Source: JABFXX01 sp036489755
Lineage (GTDB): Bacteria > Myxococcota_A > Polyangia > Haliangiales > Haliangiaceae
Assembly (NCBI GenBank): GCA_036489755.1
Contig: DASXFD010000014.1
Coordinates: 62,001-126,000 of the forward strand
Direction: 5' to 3'
DNA length: 64,000 nt
The translations under genes and the position numbers were made by a program. This document shows positions 18,532 to 26,640 of the stretch, in pieces. The notes under the pieces were generated by a model. The model was not told the origin of the DNA. It saw only the letters and a list, made by a program, of their open reading frames with translations, and ran no database searches. The first letter of the stretch is position 1. Every line of letters begins with the position of its first letter.

Positions 18532-19449
18532 ATGACTGCCGAGCCATTTCGCCAGCTGCCGTTCGAGCGCGTGCCCGACGTGCCCGCCGTCGCGCACCGC
18601 TGGGACGACGCGACTCGCCGCGACGTGACGATCGACCCGCCCGAGCTCGGCACGTGCCGGATCGCGGTGCGCGAGCTCGGTGAAGGCCCGCCGCTCGTGC
18701 TGATCCACGGCCTGATGACCGCCGGCTATAGCTTTCGCTACCTGATCGCGCTGCTCGCGGATCGCTACCGCCTGCTGATCCCCGATCTGCCGGGCGCGGG
18801 CGACTCCGATTGTCCCGACGTCTATCTCGGCCCCGACGTGCTCGCGCGCGCGATCGTCGCGATGCTCGATGCGCTCGGCGTGCGCGGCGCACGCGTGATC
18901 GGCAACTCGATGGGCGGCTATCTCGGCATGCGCGCGGCGCTGCTCGATCCGGGCGCGATCGGCCGGCTCGTCAACTTGCACTCGCCGGGCGTGCCGACCG
19001 GCCGCATGGTCGCGCTGCGCTGGGCGACGCGCGTGTTGCCCGCGTGGCCGATCGTCGACTACCTCGTGCGCCGCGATCCCGAGCGCTGGGTTCACCGCAA
19101 CGTGCACTACTACGACGAGACGCTGAAGTCGCGCGAAGAGCACCGCATGTACGCGGCGCCGCTGCGCAGCCGAGCCGGGCGCCGCGGCTTCTATCGCCAC
19201 CTGCGCGACACGCTCGACGCGCGCGAGATGAGCCGATTCGTGGTGCGGCTGCGCGGGCAGGGCGCGTTTCCGATCCCGCTGCTCCACGTTTACGCCGAGC
19301 GCGATCCGATCGTGCCGCCGATCGTCGGCGAGCAGCTGCACGCGTTGACGCCGGGCTCGCAGCTGGTGCGGCTCGCCGAGGCATCGCACTTCGCGCACGT
19401 CGACGCGCCCGAGCGGTTCGCGCAGGCGATCGCCCCGTTCCTCGACTAG
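18532..19449 (+). CDS. Alpha/beta-fold hydrolase
   Basis: 305 residues, cytoplasmic (no signal). Oxyanion motif LIHGLM at about 58-63, nucleophile Ser 126 in IGNSMGGYLG, acid Asp in YAERDPIVPP and base His in ASHFAHVDAPE are all present, so it should be catalytically competent. Overall organisation fits the MhpC/haloalkane-dehalogenase-like group of esterases or C-C hydrolases; substrate cannot be read. Its TAG shares CTAG with the convergent selenoprotein gene. Confidence 0.92.
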   Translation: MTAEPFRQLPFERVPDVPAVAHRWDDATRRDVTIDPPELGTCRIAVRELGEGPPLVLIHGLMTAGYSFRYLIALLADRYRLLIPDLPGAGDSDCPDVYLGPDVLARAIVAMLDALGVRGARVIGNSMGGYLGMRAALLDPGAIGRLVNLHSPGVPTGRMVALRWATRVLPAWPIVDYLVRRDPERWVHRNVHYYDETLKSREEHRMYAAPLRSRAGRRGFYRHLRDTLDAREMSRFVVRLRGQGAFPIPLLHVYAERDPIVPPIVGEQLHALTPGSQLVRLAEASHFAHVDAPERFAQAIAPFLD

Positions 19450-19670
19450 CGCATCCGATCTCGCACCGCGGTCACGACGTCGGCCGGATCCGGAAACCGC
19501 CCCCACTTTTTCTCCGCGACCTTGGTGTTGTCGACCCAGACCGTGAGCTCGCCCGAGCTGCCGACCTCGAGCTTGGCGTCCACATTCAGTGCTTGCTTCA
19601 GCTCGGCCGCCACCCGGGCGGCCTTGGGTTGATACCCTCAGGAATTGCAGTAGCGAATCTTGATGTCCAT
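19446..19670 (-). CDS. SelT/SelW/SelH-family selenoprotein (in-frame UGA, Sec 11)
   Basis: 74 residues with UGA at 19638-19640 read as Sec. The start MDIKIRYCNS then U then GYQPKAARVAAELKQAL is the Rdx-family redox motif CxxU (Cys 8, Sec 11), followed by the family's GELTVWVDNTKVAEKKWGR and FPDPADVVTAVRDR. Length, motif position and C-terminal helix all fit bacterial SelW-like proteins, thioredoxin-fold oxidoreductases thought to act on peptide or protein thiols. Without UGA recoding only ten residues would be made. A stem-loop with CGGGU loop follows the UGA. Ends in the CTAG shared with the hydrolase gene. Confidence 0.88.
19605..19623 (-). promoter_or_regulatory. Candidate bacterial SECIS stem-loop of the SelW-like gene
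   Basis: Fourteen bases after the UGA, GGCCGCC pairs perfectly with GGCGGCC (seven pairs) around the loop CGGGU. Spacing, loop length and loop sequence nearly repeat the element of the rhodanese selenoprotein 10 kb away. Inferred by hand pairing; no folding energy computed. Confidence 0.6.
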
Positions 19671-19936
19671 ACGGGCATTCTAGCGCCGCGGGCGGGTTTG
19701 GCCTCGATCATCGCGTGGTCTCTCCGAATGTCAGCTCGGCCTCATGCGCGATCCGCCGTCGCACTGGAAGACGAACCTCGCGTTCGCGGAGGTCGCGATG
19801 CCGGCGCTGCGCGAGCTCGCGCTGTCGCCGTACACGCGCGGCGACGAGCTGCCGGCTCGCATCCGTCGATGCGCGCGGCCCGTAGCTCGACGACGCGCTC
19901 GTGCTGCTTCGCCGCTGAACGGGTTATGCTCCGGCC

Positions 19937-20818
19937 ATGCATCGCATCGCGATCATCGTCGCGCTCGGGTTCGCCGGTACCGCGCACGCGGACGGCGTGT
20001 TCGACGTCTGCAAGGGAGAATCGAAGACCGTCGTGTCGGGCGCCGGCCAGATGTCGATCGCGGTCATCTATCCCGATGACTTTCCCGGGCGCACCACGCG
20101 CCAGGTCCTGTATCCGATCGGCGTGCGGCTCGCGACCGCAGAGCACGCGAAGATCTTGCTCGGCGCCGAGGTCGACGCCGCCCTGAAGCTGGTGTCGGAA
20201 GGGCACTGGAGCGAGGGTGGCAACCAGTGCACCACGGCGCCATCGCTGGAAGCCGTGCTCGGCCAGAAGCATTCCAACATCACGACCGCGCGCGCGTCGA
20301 TCTCATGCGACGACGCGAGCAAGTGCGAGCTCCACGTCGATCTCGAGCGCCACGGCCGGCCGTCGGCCGAGCGCTTCGTGCGTTATTCGGCGCCGCTCGT
20401 CGGCAAGAAGGACAACCTCGCGGTGATCGCCGCCGCCGCGCCGAAGCTCAAGGCGGTGGGCCCGTGGCCCGATGCGCCGAAGTCGGGCCTCGCGGTCAGC
20501 GAGCTCGCGCCGGGCGTGGTGACCACGCGCAGCGACGCCGACGGAGCGCTCGAGCTCGATCGCACGATGGAGGCGAACTCCGCGTTCGCCGCGTGCGCGC
20601 CGAAGAATCGCAAGCCACACGACGTGCGCGGCTACTGGGCCGACTGGAAGCTGACGGCGCTCGGCACCGCGATGCAGGTCGCCGTGTCGCCGTTCGGCGG
20701 CGCCGATCCCGCCGACCAGACTGCCGCCGATTGCTTGAAGAAGGCACTCCAGCACATGCAGCTGACGTGTCCGCGCGACGGCAAGGTCACGCCCGTGCGC
20801 ACCGCGATCTGTTTGTAG
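19937..20818 (+). CDS. Hypothetical secreted protein
   Basis: 293 residues with a cleavable signal (MHRIAIIVALGFAGTAHA, probable cut after AHA). Six or more Cys in the mature part (VFDVCKGE, NQCTT, ISCDDASKCELHV, AACAPK, LTCPRD, AICL) suggest a disulfide-stabilised periplasmic protein. I do not recognise the family. The 266 bases before it hold no confident gene. Confidence 0.75.
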   Translation: MHRIAIIVALGFAGTAHADGVFDVCKGESKTVVSGAGQMSIAVIYPDDFPGRTTRQVLYPIGVRLATAEHAKILLGAEVDAALKLVSEGHWSEGGNQCTTAPSLEAVLGQKHSNITTARASISCDDASKCELHVDLERHGRPSAERFVRYSAPLVGKKDNLAVIAAAAPKLKAVGPWPDAPKSGLAVSELAPGVVTTRSDADGALELDRTMEANSAFAACAPKNRKPHDVRGYWADWKLTALGTAMQVAVSPFGGADPADQTAADCLKKALQHMQLTCPRDGKVTPVRTAICL

Positions 20819-20880
20819 CGAACAAGCAGGCGCAGTGAGCCTCGCGACGGATCGCTAGCCCGATACACACCCCTTCTGTG

Positions 20881-20912
20881 AAATCGGTAATAACGTTGTT
20901 ATTACCGGATTT
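20881..20912. repeat. AT-rich inverted repeat between convergent genes
   Basis: Arms CGGTAATAAC (20885-20894) and GTTATTACCG (20898-20907) are perfectly complementary around GTT. AAAT/ATTT outside extends them with one bulged base. It sits in a 184-base gap between two convergent genes and is strikingly AT-rich for this genome. It may be a bidirectional transcription end or a protein-binding palindrome; no clear T-run follows, so a simple intrinsic terminator is doubtful. Confidence 0.45.
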
Positions 20913-21002
20913 GGATGAATGGGTATTTACACTGCAACGCAGCGGCAGCGGGCCAACGCCTCGAGCGCGAGCACGTAAAAACGTGATGACCGCCACGGCA
21001 AA

Positions 21003-21395
21003 TCAGCCCTTGAGCCCGTCTTTCACGGCCACCGCGACCTGATGCGCCTCGGAGACCACTTCATCGAAGGTGACGGTCGAGCGGTTGTGCAGCTTCGCGA
21101 CGCGCCACACGCCGAACGAGCCGCACCCCATGTAGACGATCGACATGATGAGGATGCGCAACCACAGCTGAGGAATGACCGGCGCGAGCGCGACGACGAC
21201 CGTCACGCACAACATCGCCAGCCCGATCGCCGCGATCATCGCAGCGAGCAGCGCGATCGCGACCTTCTCGATCGAGACCTTGAGCTCTTGCGAGATGGCC
21301 ATGTGCCCGAGCTCGGTCTCGCGCACGACGATGGTCTTGAAGTCGTGCCCGATCTTCGCCAGGACGGTCATCAGCCCGTGGTCCGTTGTCGCCAT
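21003..21395 (-). CDS. Holin-X/DUF1469-like phage holin family membrane protein
   Basis: 130 residues. The N-terminal amphipathic helix FKTIVVRETELGHMAISQELK is followed by two membrane helices (VAIALLAAMIAAIGLAMLCVTVVVAL and LWLRILIMSIVYMGCGSFGVW) and a charged helical tail. This layout is that of the Actinobacterial holin-X/DUF1469 family, widespread in non-phage contexts. No phage genes are near. It may shape or stabilise membrane; role unknown. Confidence 0.7.
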   Translation of the reverse strand: MATTDHGLMTVLAKIGHDFKTIVVRETELGHMAISQELKVSIEKVAIALLAAMIAAIGLAMLCVTVVVALAPVIPQLWLRILIMSIVYMGCGSFGVWRVAKLHNRSTVTFDEVVSEAHQVAVAVKDGLKG

Positions 21396-21497
21396 GCTCG
21401 ACGTCAGAGCAAGCTTCGGGCCCTGCCGACGGGATCCGGCGCGCGGGGCTCGCGGTACAACGGCATCGCTCGCCGGGCGCGATCGCCCGCGTGCGCC

Positions 21498-24400
21498 TCA
21501 GCGCGAGCGCGCGACGAGCCAGGCCGCGAACCCGATCATGGGCCGCGGCGGCAACAGGGTCGCCCGAACGACGTGCTCGCCGTCGTTCGCCACGAATGCG
21601 TAGTGCGCGCCGAGCAGGATTTTCGCATCCGACGGCAGCTTCGCGCCGCCGTTTGCCTGTTCGAGATCCCAGATCCAGCTGTCGCTCGGCGTCGCCGATT
21701 CGAGGACGTCGCCTGCCCAGTGCAAGTACGAGACGGCTCGGGTTTCGCCGTACAGCATGACCGAGAACTGCTCGTGCGGTTGCCAAGCAAACGCGCCGGG
21801 TCGCGAGTTTCCCGCCGCCACGATCCCCGACTCGCTGATCGAGAGCACCGAGATCGGCGTCGTCAACACGGGCGCAAACGGCATGAGCAGCCGGCCCGGA
21901 GCTCCCGGAGTCAGCACGCGCACCATTCCGTCGGTGCAACCGATCGCGATCGTCGCGCCGCGCGCATCGATCGCGGACGGCTTGCACGCGAAGATGGGAA
22001 CCGGAGCGTGGACGTCGTCGATCCGGAGCTTGCTGCCATCGACGTACACGGCGGTGCGATCCATCGTGACGAGCTTGCCGTCGCCGCGCCATGCGGCATT
22101 CGTGCCCTTCGGTTCGTCGAGCGCGTGCGTCGCAACGTCCCAGACTTGTAGCTTCGAGTCGACTGCGAGGAGCTGCTTGCCGTCGGGTGAAAACGCGAGC
22201 CGCGATGGGTAGCCGTCGACGTCGAGCTGCGCGTGTGTGCCGGTCGACAGATCGACGAGCTGGAGCGTCCCACCCATCATCGCCGCCACGCGATCGCCGG
22301 ACGCCGCGATCGGCGGCGACGTACCGGTCGTCGTTGCCCACTGGACGTCGCCGTTCGGCGCGTGCGGCACGTCGATCTTCACGGGCGCACCGCCAGGTGT
22401 CCACGCGATCAGCGTGTGACCGGTTGCGGTCTCGACGGTAACGATCGCGCGGTCGCCGAACACCGCGAAGCCGTCGGGATCGGAGCCGAGCGCCAGGCGA
22501 TCCGGCCCGTCGCGCTCGAGCTCCCAGATTCGCAGCGTGCGGTCGTTCGCGCACGTGACGACGGAGCGGCCGTCGGGCGCGATCGCGACCGAGTAGATCT
22601 CGCCGGGCTGAGTACCGGCCAGGCGCGTCGCCGAGAACGCGCGCACGTTCCACAACGTGATCTCGTGCCGGCTGGTCGTGACCGCCCAGCGCCCGTCGCC
22701 GGTGATGCTCGCGGCGGTGACGTCGAAGCCACGCGCGCCCATCCGGATCGGGGTCGTCGAGCCCGGTTTCACGTAGAGGCTGCCGTTGCGCGTGACCACG
22801 AACGCGTCTCCGTTCGACACGAACTTCGCCGCGATCAGGCGTGACGGGATCGTGGTGACGTGCTCGAGCTCGATGTCGCCGACGACGGTCACCGGATCGA
22901 CGAAGCTGCCGATGCCGATCACGAACGAGCGGCCATCCGGTGCGATGCGCAGCGTCGGCTCGTCGCCAAGGACGTTCTGGTCGCTGACGTTCGCCGGCAG
23001 CTCGCGCGTGTGGCGCGCGCCGTCGGGGCCGATCGCGGTGAGCGTGTGGGTCGCGTTGTCGAACGTGACGGTGGCGATCGGCGGACATGGCGCGATCGCG
23101 GCGGTCGCGAGCTCGACCACGTGACAGCCGCTCGGGCCGCGCAGCGTGACCGTCGAGCCGTCGCCGGCCGCGATCGTGTCCGCGGCGAGGTCGAACGTGC
23201 GCGGCGCGGCGTCGTGGATGTTCCAGGCTTGCGTGCGCGAGCCTTCGCGCCAGACCAGCCACGCGCGGTCGGCGGACGAGACCGGATCGAGATCGTGGAG
23301 CTCGAACGCGAGCGTCTTCCAGGCACCGCCCGCGAAGCGGTCGATCGAGATCGGCGGGTGCAGGCGCTGGGTCGGCGGCACTGGATGATCGCGCAGGCCG
23401 AGCACGCTGCCGTCGGCCATCACGAACACCGCGGCGTAGCTGCCGTCCGGCGAAAGCCGAACCTCGCGCGCCGGCAGGGTGCCCGTCGTGGCGACCGCGG
23501 CCAGCCACGCGTCGCGGCGAATGGGCTCCGGCGCATCGAGCGGGATCTCGCGCAGCACGTCGAGCGCGGCCGCGGGATCGCTGTCGAGCAGGCCCTTCGC
23601 ACGCGCGACGATCTGCTCCGATTCCTTCACCCGCTCCCACGCCTCGTCGTCTTCGGCGCGATCGCGCTCTTCGGCGATCTGATCGAACGCGAGCTTCAGC
23701 GCGACGCCCGACAGCACGAGCATCCCGACCGCGACGGCCACGACCGCGCGATGTCGCCGGATCCATCGCCACAACAACGCGCGCAGCGAGTAGGCGTGGC
23801 GGCCGACGAGCTGACCGGTCTGGAACCGGCGCAGATCCTCGGCGAGCTCGCGCGCGGTCGGATAGCGGTGCGCCGGATCGCGCGCCATCGCGGTCTCGAC
23901 GATCGTCGCGAGATCGTCGGGCACGCCGGGCCGCCGCACGACCAACGCGCCGCCATCCTTGACCGCGGTGAGGATCTGCTCGGCACTCTCGCCCGCGTAC
24001 GGCGCCGTGCCGGCGAGCACGTAGTAGAGCAGGGCGCCGAGCGCATAGACGTCGGCACGCTCGTCGACGATCTCGCCGCGCGCTTGTTCGGGCGCCATGT
24101 ACGCAGGCGTGCCGAGCACCGCACCGACGATCGTGTGCGCGCTGTCGCGGACGCGCTCGGGGACTGGATCGTCGTCGTCGGTACCGAGATCTTTGGCGAG
24201 GCCCCAATCGATCACGACGGTCTCGCCGTGCTCGCCGATCAAGATGTTCGCCGGCTTCAAGTCGCGATGGATGATCTGCTTGCCGTGCGCGTACGCGAGC
24301 GCGTCGAACACCGCCAGCACGTTCGGGATCAGCGCGAGCCGCTCGGCGATCGTCCTGCGCTCCTCGATCACCTTGTCGAGCGCGCGGCCGACGACGCGCT

Positions 24401-24731
24401 TCATCGCGTAGAACGGCTCGGCGTTCGGCCACCGTCCGGCTTCGTAGACCGCGACGATCGCGGGGTGCTCGAGCCGCGCGCTGATCAGTACCTCGCGTTC
24501 GAACCGCGCGGCGAGCCGCACGTCGGGCTCGAGCAGCTCTTTGAGCGCCACGACGCGATCGAGCCGCGTGTCGCGCGCTTCGATGATCCGCCCCATGCCG
24601 CCGGCCGCGATCTGGGCACCGCGCACGTAGACGTCGCGCTCGACGATCGGCAGCACACCGACGTGCGGTTCCACCGCGCTGGGCGGCGGCGCGGTCAGCG
24701 TCTTGTCATCGGTCGCGTTCGACTCGCTCAA
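21498..24731 (-). CDS. Serine/threonine protein kinase with C-terminal WD40 repeats
   Basis: 1077 residues from a TTG start. A cytoplasmic PknB-type kinase domain (about 34-305) has the Gly loop AAGGMG, catalytic Lys 64 (VALKEL), HRDLKPANIL with Asp 157, DWG in place of DFG (175-177) and APE at 213-215. One membrane helix at about 328-347 follows. The rest (about 410-1060) forms WD40/propeller blades (IYSVAIAPDGRSVVTCANDRTLRIWELE). This is a typical myxobacterial sensor kinase, with the propeller outside the membrane probably sensing or scaffolding. Divergent from the YkgJ gene, 32 bases apart. Confidence 0.95.
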   Translation of the reverse strand: MSESNATDDKTLTAPPPSAVEPHVGVLPIVERDVYVRGAQIAAGGMGRIIEARDTRLDRVVALKELLEPDVRLAARFEREVLISARLEHPAIVAVYEAGRWPNAEPFYAMKRVVGRALDKVIEERRTIAERLALIPNVLAVFDALAYAHGKQIIHRDLKPANILIGEHGETVVIDWGLAKDLGTDDDDPVPERVRDSAHTIVGAVLGTPAYMAPEQARGEIVDERADVYALGALLYYVLAGTAPYAGESAEQILTAVKDGGALVVRRPGVPDDLATIVETAMARDPAHRYPTARELAEDLRRFQTGQLVGRHAYSLRALLWRWIRRHRAVVAVAVGMLVLSGVALKLAFDQIAEERDRAEDDEAWERVKESEQIVARAKGLLDSDPAAALDVLREIPLDAPEPIRRDAWLAAVATTGTLPAREVRLSPDGSYAAVFVMADGSVLGLRDHPVPPTQRLHPPISIDRFAGGAWKTLAFELHDLDPVSSADRAWLVWREGSRTQAWNIHDAAPRTFDLAADTIAAGDGSTVTLRGPSGCHVVELATAAIAPCPPIATVTFDNATHTLTAIGPDGARHTRELPANVSDQNVLGDEPTLRIAPDGRSFVIGIGSFVDPVTVVGDIELEHVTTIPSRLIAAKFVSNGDAFVVTRNGSLYVKPGSTTPIRMGARGFDVTAASITGDGRWAVTTSRHEITLWNVRAFSATRLAGTQPGEIYSVAIAPDGRSVVTCANDRTLRIWELERDGPDRLALGSDPDGFAVFGDRAIVTVETATGHTLIAWTPGGAPVKIDVPHAPNGDVQWATTTGTSPPIAASGDRVAAMMGGTLQLVDLSTGTHAQLDVDGYPSRLAFSPDGKQLLAVDSKLQVWDVATHALDEPKGTNAAWRGDGKLVTMDRTAVYVDGSKLRIDDVHAPVPIFACKPSAIDARGATIAIGCTDGMVRVLTPGAPGRLLMPFAPVLTTPISVLSISESGIVAAGNSRPGAFAWQPHEQFSVMLYGETRAVSYLHWAGDVLESATPSDSWIWDLEQANGGAKLPSDAKILLGAHYAFVANDGEHVVRATLLPPRPMIGFAAWLVARSR

Positions 24732-24763
24732 CGCGCACGATGATAACCGGCTAGACTCGGCGC

Positions 24764-25462
24764 GTGGACCCAGCCGGCATCGACGCGCTGATCGGCCAGC
24801 TCGCCTCGGATCCGGCGTATGCGTCGGGCGAGCGCAAGTTCGAGCGCAAGGTCGGACTCGACGAAGCGGCCGCGATCGCGGCGCGGTTGCACGACGAGAT
24901 CGATCGCGGCGTCGCGGAGCGCGAGGCGATGATCGCCGCGCACGGCTGGCAGCTCGCGTGCAAGGTCGGCTGCACCCACTGCTGCGAGGAGCCGATCATG
25001 GTGCATCGGCCCGAAGCCGCGCGCGTCGTGCGCTGGCTCGAGCGTCCCGAAAATGCCGGCGCGCGCGCCGCGTTTCGCGCGTCGTATCCGGGGTGGCGCG
25101 AGCGTCAGGGCGATACGCCGGCGCGGCTCGCCGACGTCTACGTGCGCGACCCGGCGTCGTACGTCGATGCGCACGCGCGCGCGTGGGCCAAGCGCGTGCT
25201 GTGCGCGTTCAACCACGACGGCGCGTGCTCGATCTATCCGGTTCGCCCGAGCGTGTGCCGCGCCGCGCACGCGCTCGATTCCGCAGACGCCTGCATCGGC
25301 GGCACCGACAAGACGCGCCAGCGCGCGACGTTCGTGCCGCTCGATCGATTCGTCGCGAAGACGCGCACCCTGCTCGCGGCCGCGCATCATGCCGCGCGCG
25401 GCCCGAAGCGCCGCGTCGAAGCGCTGTGCACGGTCGTGAACGAGCTGTTGCCGGTCGGCTGA
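24764..25462 (+). CDS. YkgJ-family Cys-cluster protein
   Basis: 232 residues from GTG. The YkgJ/CxxxCxxCC family binds a metal (zinc or iron) through clustered Cys. Here the first cluster is CKVGCTHCC (about 66-74) and the second CAFNHDGACSIYPVRPSVCR (about 147-166), followed by DACIGG. No signal peptide or membrane segment is seen. YkgJ proteins have no settled function. Ends three bases before the convergent PfpI gene. Confidence 0.88.
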   Translation: MDPAGIDALIGQLASDPAYASGERKFERKVGLDEAAAIAARLHDEIDRGVAEREAMIAAHGWQLACKVGCTHCCEEPIMVHRPEAARVVRWLERPENAGARAAFRASYPGWRERQGDTPARLADVYVRDPASYVDAHARAWAKRVLCAFNHDGACSIYPVRPSVCRAAHALDSADACIGGTDKTRQRATFVPLDRFVAKTRTLLAAAHHAARGPKRRVEALCTVVNELLPVG

Positions 25463-25465
25463 CGC

Positions 25466-26155
25466 CTACGCGGCCTTCTTCATGGCCATCAGCTTCAACA
25501 GCGCCTGCGCCGAGCCCGTCGACGACGCCGGATTCTGCCCGGTGACGAGCCGGCCATCGACGATCGAGAACGGCTGCCAGTCGCGCACCTTCTCGAAGAT
25601 CGCGCCCAAGCGCATCAGCTCGTCTTCGACGAGGAACGGCACGACGTCGGTCAACCCCATCTCGGCTTCTTCGCCGTTGGTGAAGCCGGTGACGTGCTTG
25701 CCCTTGACCAGCGGCTCGCCCTTGTACGTGACGTGACGCAAGACGCCCGGCGAGTGGCACACCAGCGCGATCGGCTTGCCGGAGTTGTAGAACGCCTCGA
25801 TCAGCGCGATCGATTCCGAGCTCTCGGCGAGATCCCACATCGGACCGTGCCCGCCGACGTAGAAGATCGTGTCGAAATCTGCGGCGTTCATGTCGCCGAG
25901 CCTCAGCGTGCTGGCGAGCGCCTTCTGGGCGGCCTCATCCTGCTTGAAGCGCGCCATGGCGGGCGTCTGATTCGCGGCGACATCGCTCTTCGGATCGAGC
26001 GGCGGCTGACCGCCTTTCGGCGACGCCAGCGTCAGCTCGACGCCGGCATCTCGGAACACGAAGTACGGAGCCACAAACTCCTCGAGCCAAAACCCGGTCT
26101 TCTTGCCCGTCGCGCCGAGCTCGTCGTGCGAGGTCAGGATCATCAGGATCTTCAT
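25466..26155 (-). CDS. DJ-1/PfpI family protein, Hsp31-like (type 1 glutamine amidotransferase fold)
   Basis: 229 residues. The catalytic Cys 133 lies in the nucleophile elbow ALVCHSPGVL, the acidic partner in FWLEEF (25-26), and GGHGPMWDL (101-109) is the Hsp31/YDR533c signature. Such proteins act as glyoxalase III, deglycase or chaperone; which one is not evident. ATG 26155 has AGGAGG seven bases upstream. Lies 50 bases after the SnoaL-like gene in the same direction, likely a stress or detoxification pair. Confidence 0.93.
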   Translation of the reverse strand: MKILMILTSHDELGATGKKTGFWLEEFVAPYFVFRDAGVELTLASPKGGQPPLDPKSDVAANQTPAMARFKQDEAAQKALASTLRLGDMNAADFDTIFYVGGHGPMWDLAESSESIALIEAFYNSGKPIALVCHSPGVLRHVTYKGEPLVKGKHVTGFTNGEEAEMGLTDVVPFLVEDELMRLGAIFEKVRDWQPFSIVDGRLVTGQNPASSTGSAQALLKLMAMKKAA

Positions 26156-26205
26156 GTCGGTGCCTCCTACCGGTGGAGCAGGAGCAAGCACCGCTCCGCG
26201 CACGC

Positions 26206-26589
26206 TCAGGTGTTCGCGTGCTCGACGAGCCCGGCGCGCCAGCCCGGCGCCGGAAACGGCGCGGCGAAGTACTGCACCTCGTGCACGACCTTGCCCTGGC
26301 GGAATTCCATGATGCTGACCGTGTTGAGCGGATCTCCGTCGTACGTGATCACGTACTCGGTAACCCACAGATCGCCCGTGCCGACGATCCGCGCGACTTT
26401 GAAGTGTCGCTTCGACGGGTGGCGCGTGCGAACGGCCTGGATGTTCGACCGGCCGCGGATCCGCTCGCCCGACTGCGGATAGTCCAGCACGGCGTCGTCG
26501 ACATAGATGTCGTGCTCGACCACGTAGTCGCCCGCCTCGGAAGCGGCCCAGTGGCGGTCGAGTGCGGCCCTCATCTCAAGATCTCCCAT
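26206..26589 (-). CDS. SnoaL-like (NTF2-fold) protein
   Basis: 127 residues with a full cone-fold pattern: MRAALDRHWAASEAGDYVVEHDIYVDDAVLDYP at the front, IRGRSNIQAVRTRHP in the middle, and TVSIMEFRQGKVVHEVQYF near the end. NTF2-like proteins of this kind bind small hydrophobic ligands or catalyse isomerisations; ligand unknown. ATG 26589 has GGAGG about five bases upstream. Cotranscribed with the DJ-1/PfpI gene by position. Confidence 0.85.
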   Translation of the reverse strand: MGDLEMRAALDRHWAASEAGDYVVEHDIYVDDAVLDYPQSGERIRGRSNIQAVRTRHPSKRHFKVARIVGTGDLWVTEYVITYDGDPLNTVSIMEFRQGKVVHEVQYFAAPFPAPGWRAGLVEHANT

Positions 26590-26640
26590 GGCGTCCTCCG
26601 GATCGTGCGCGTTGCAAGAGCGAGCCCGCACGCGCCGTCA

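Noticed and set aside
19744..19930. Short plus-strand frame (MRDPPSHWKTNLAFAEVAM...) between the SelW-like gene and the secreted protein gene
   Set aside because: First 40 codons have coding-like third positions and could be a gene remnant, but no family is recognised and it runs into the next gene; not supported as a gene.
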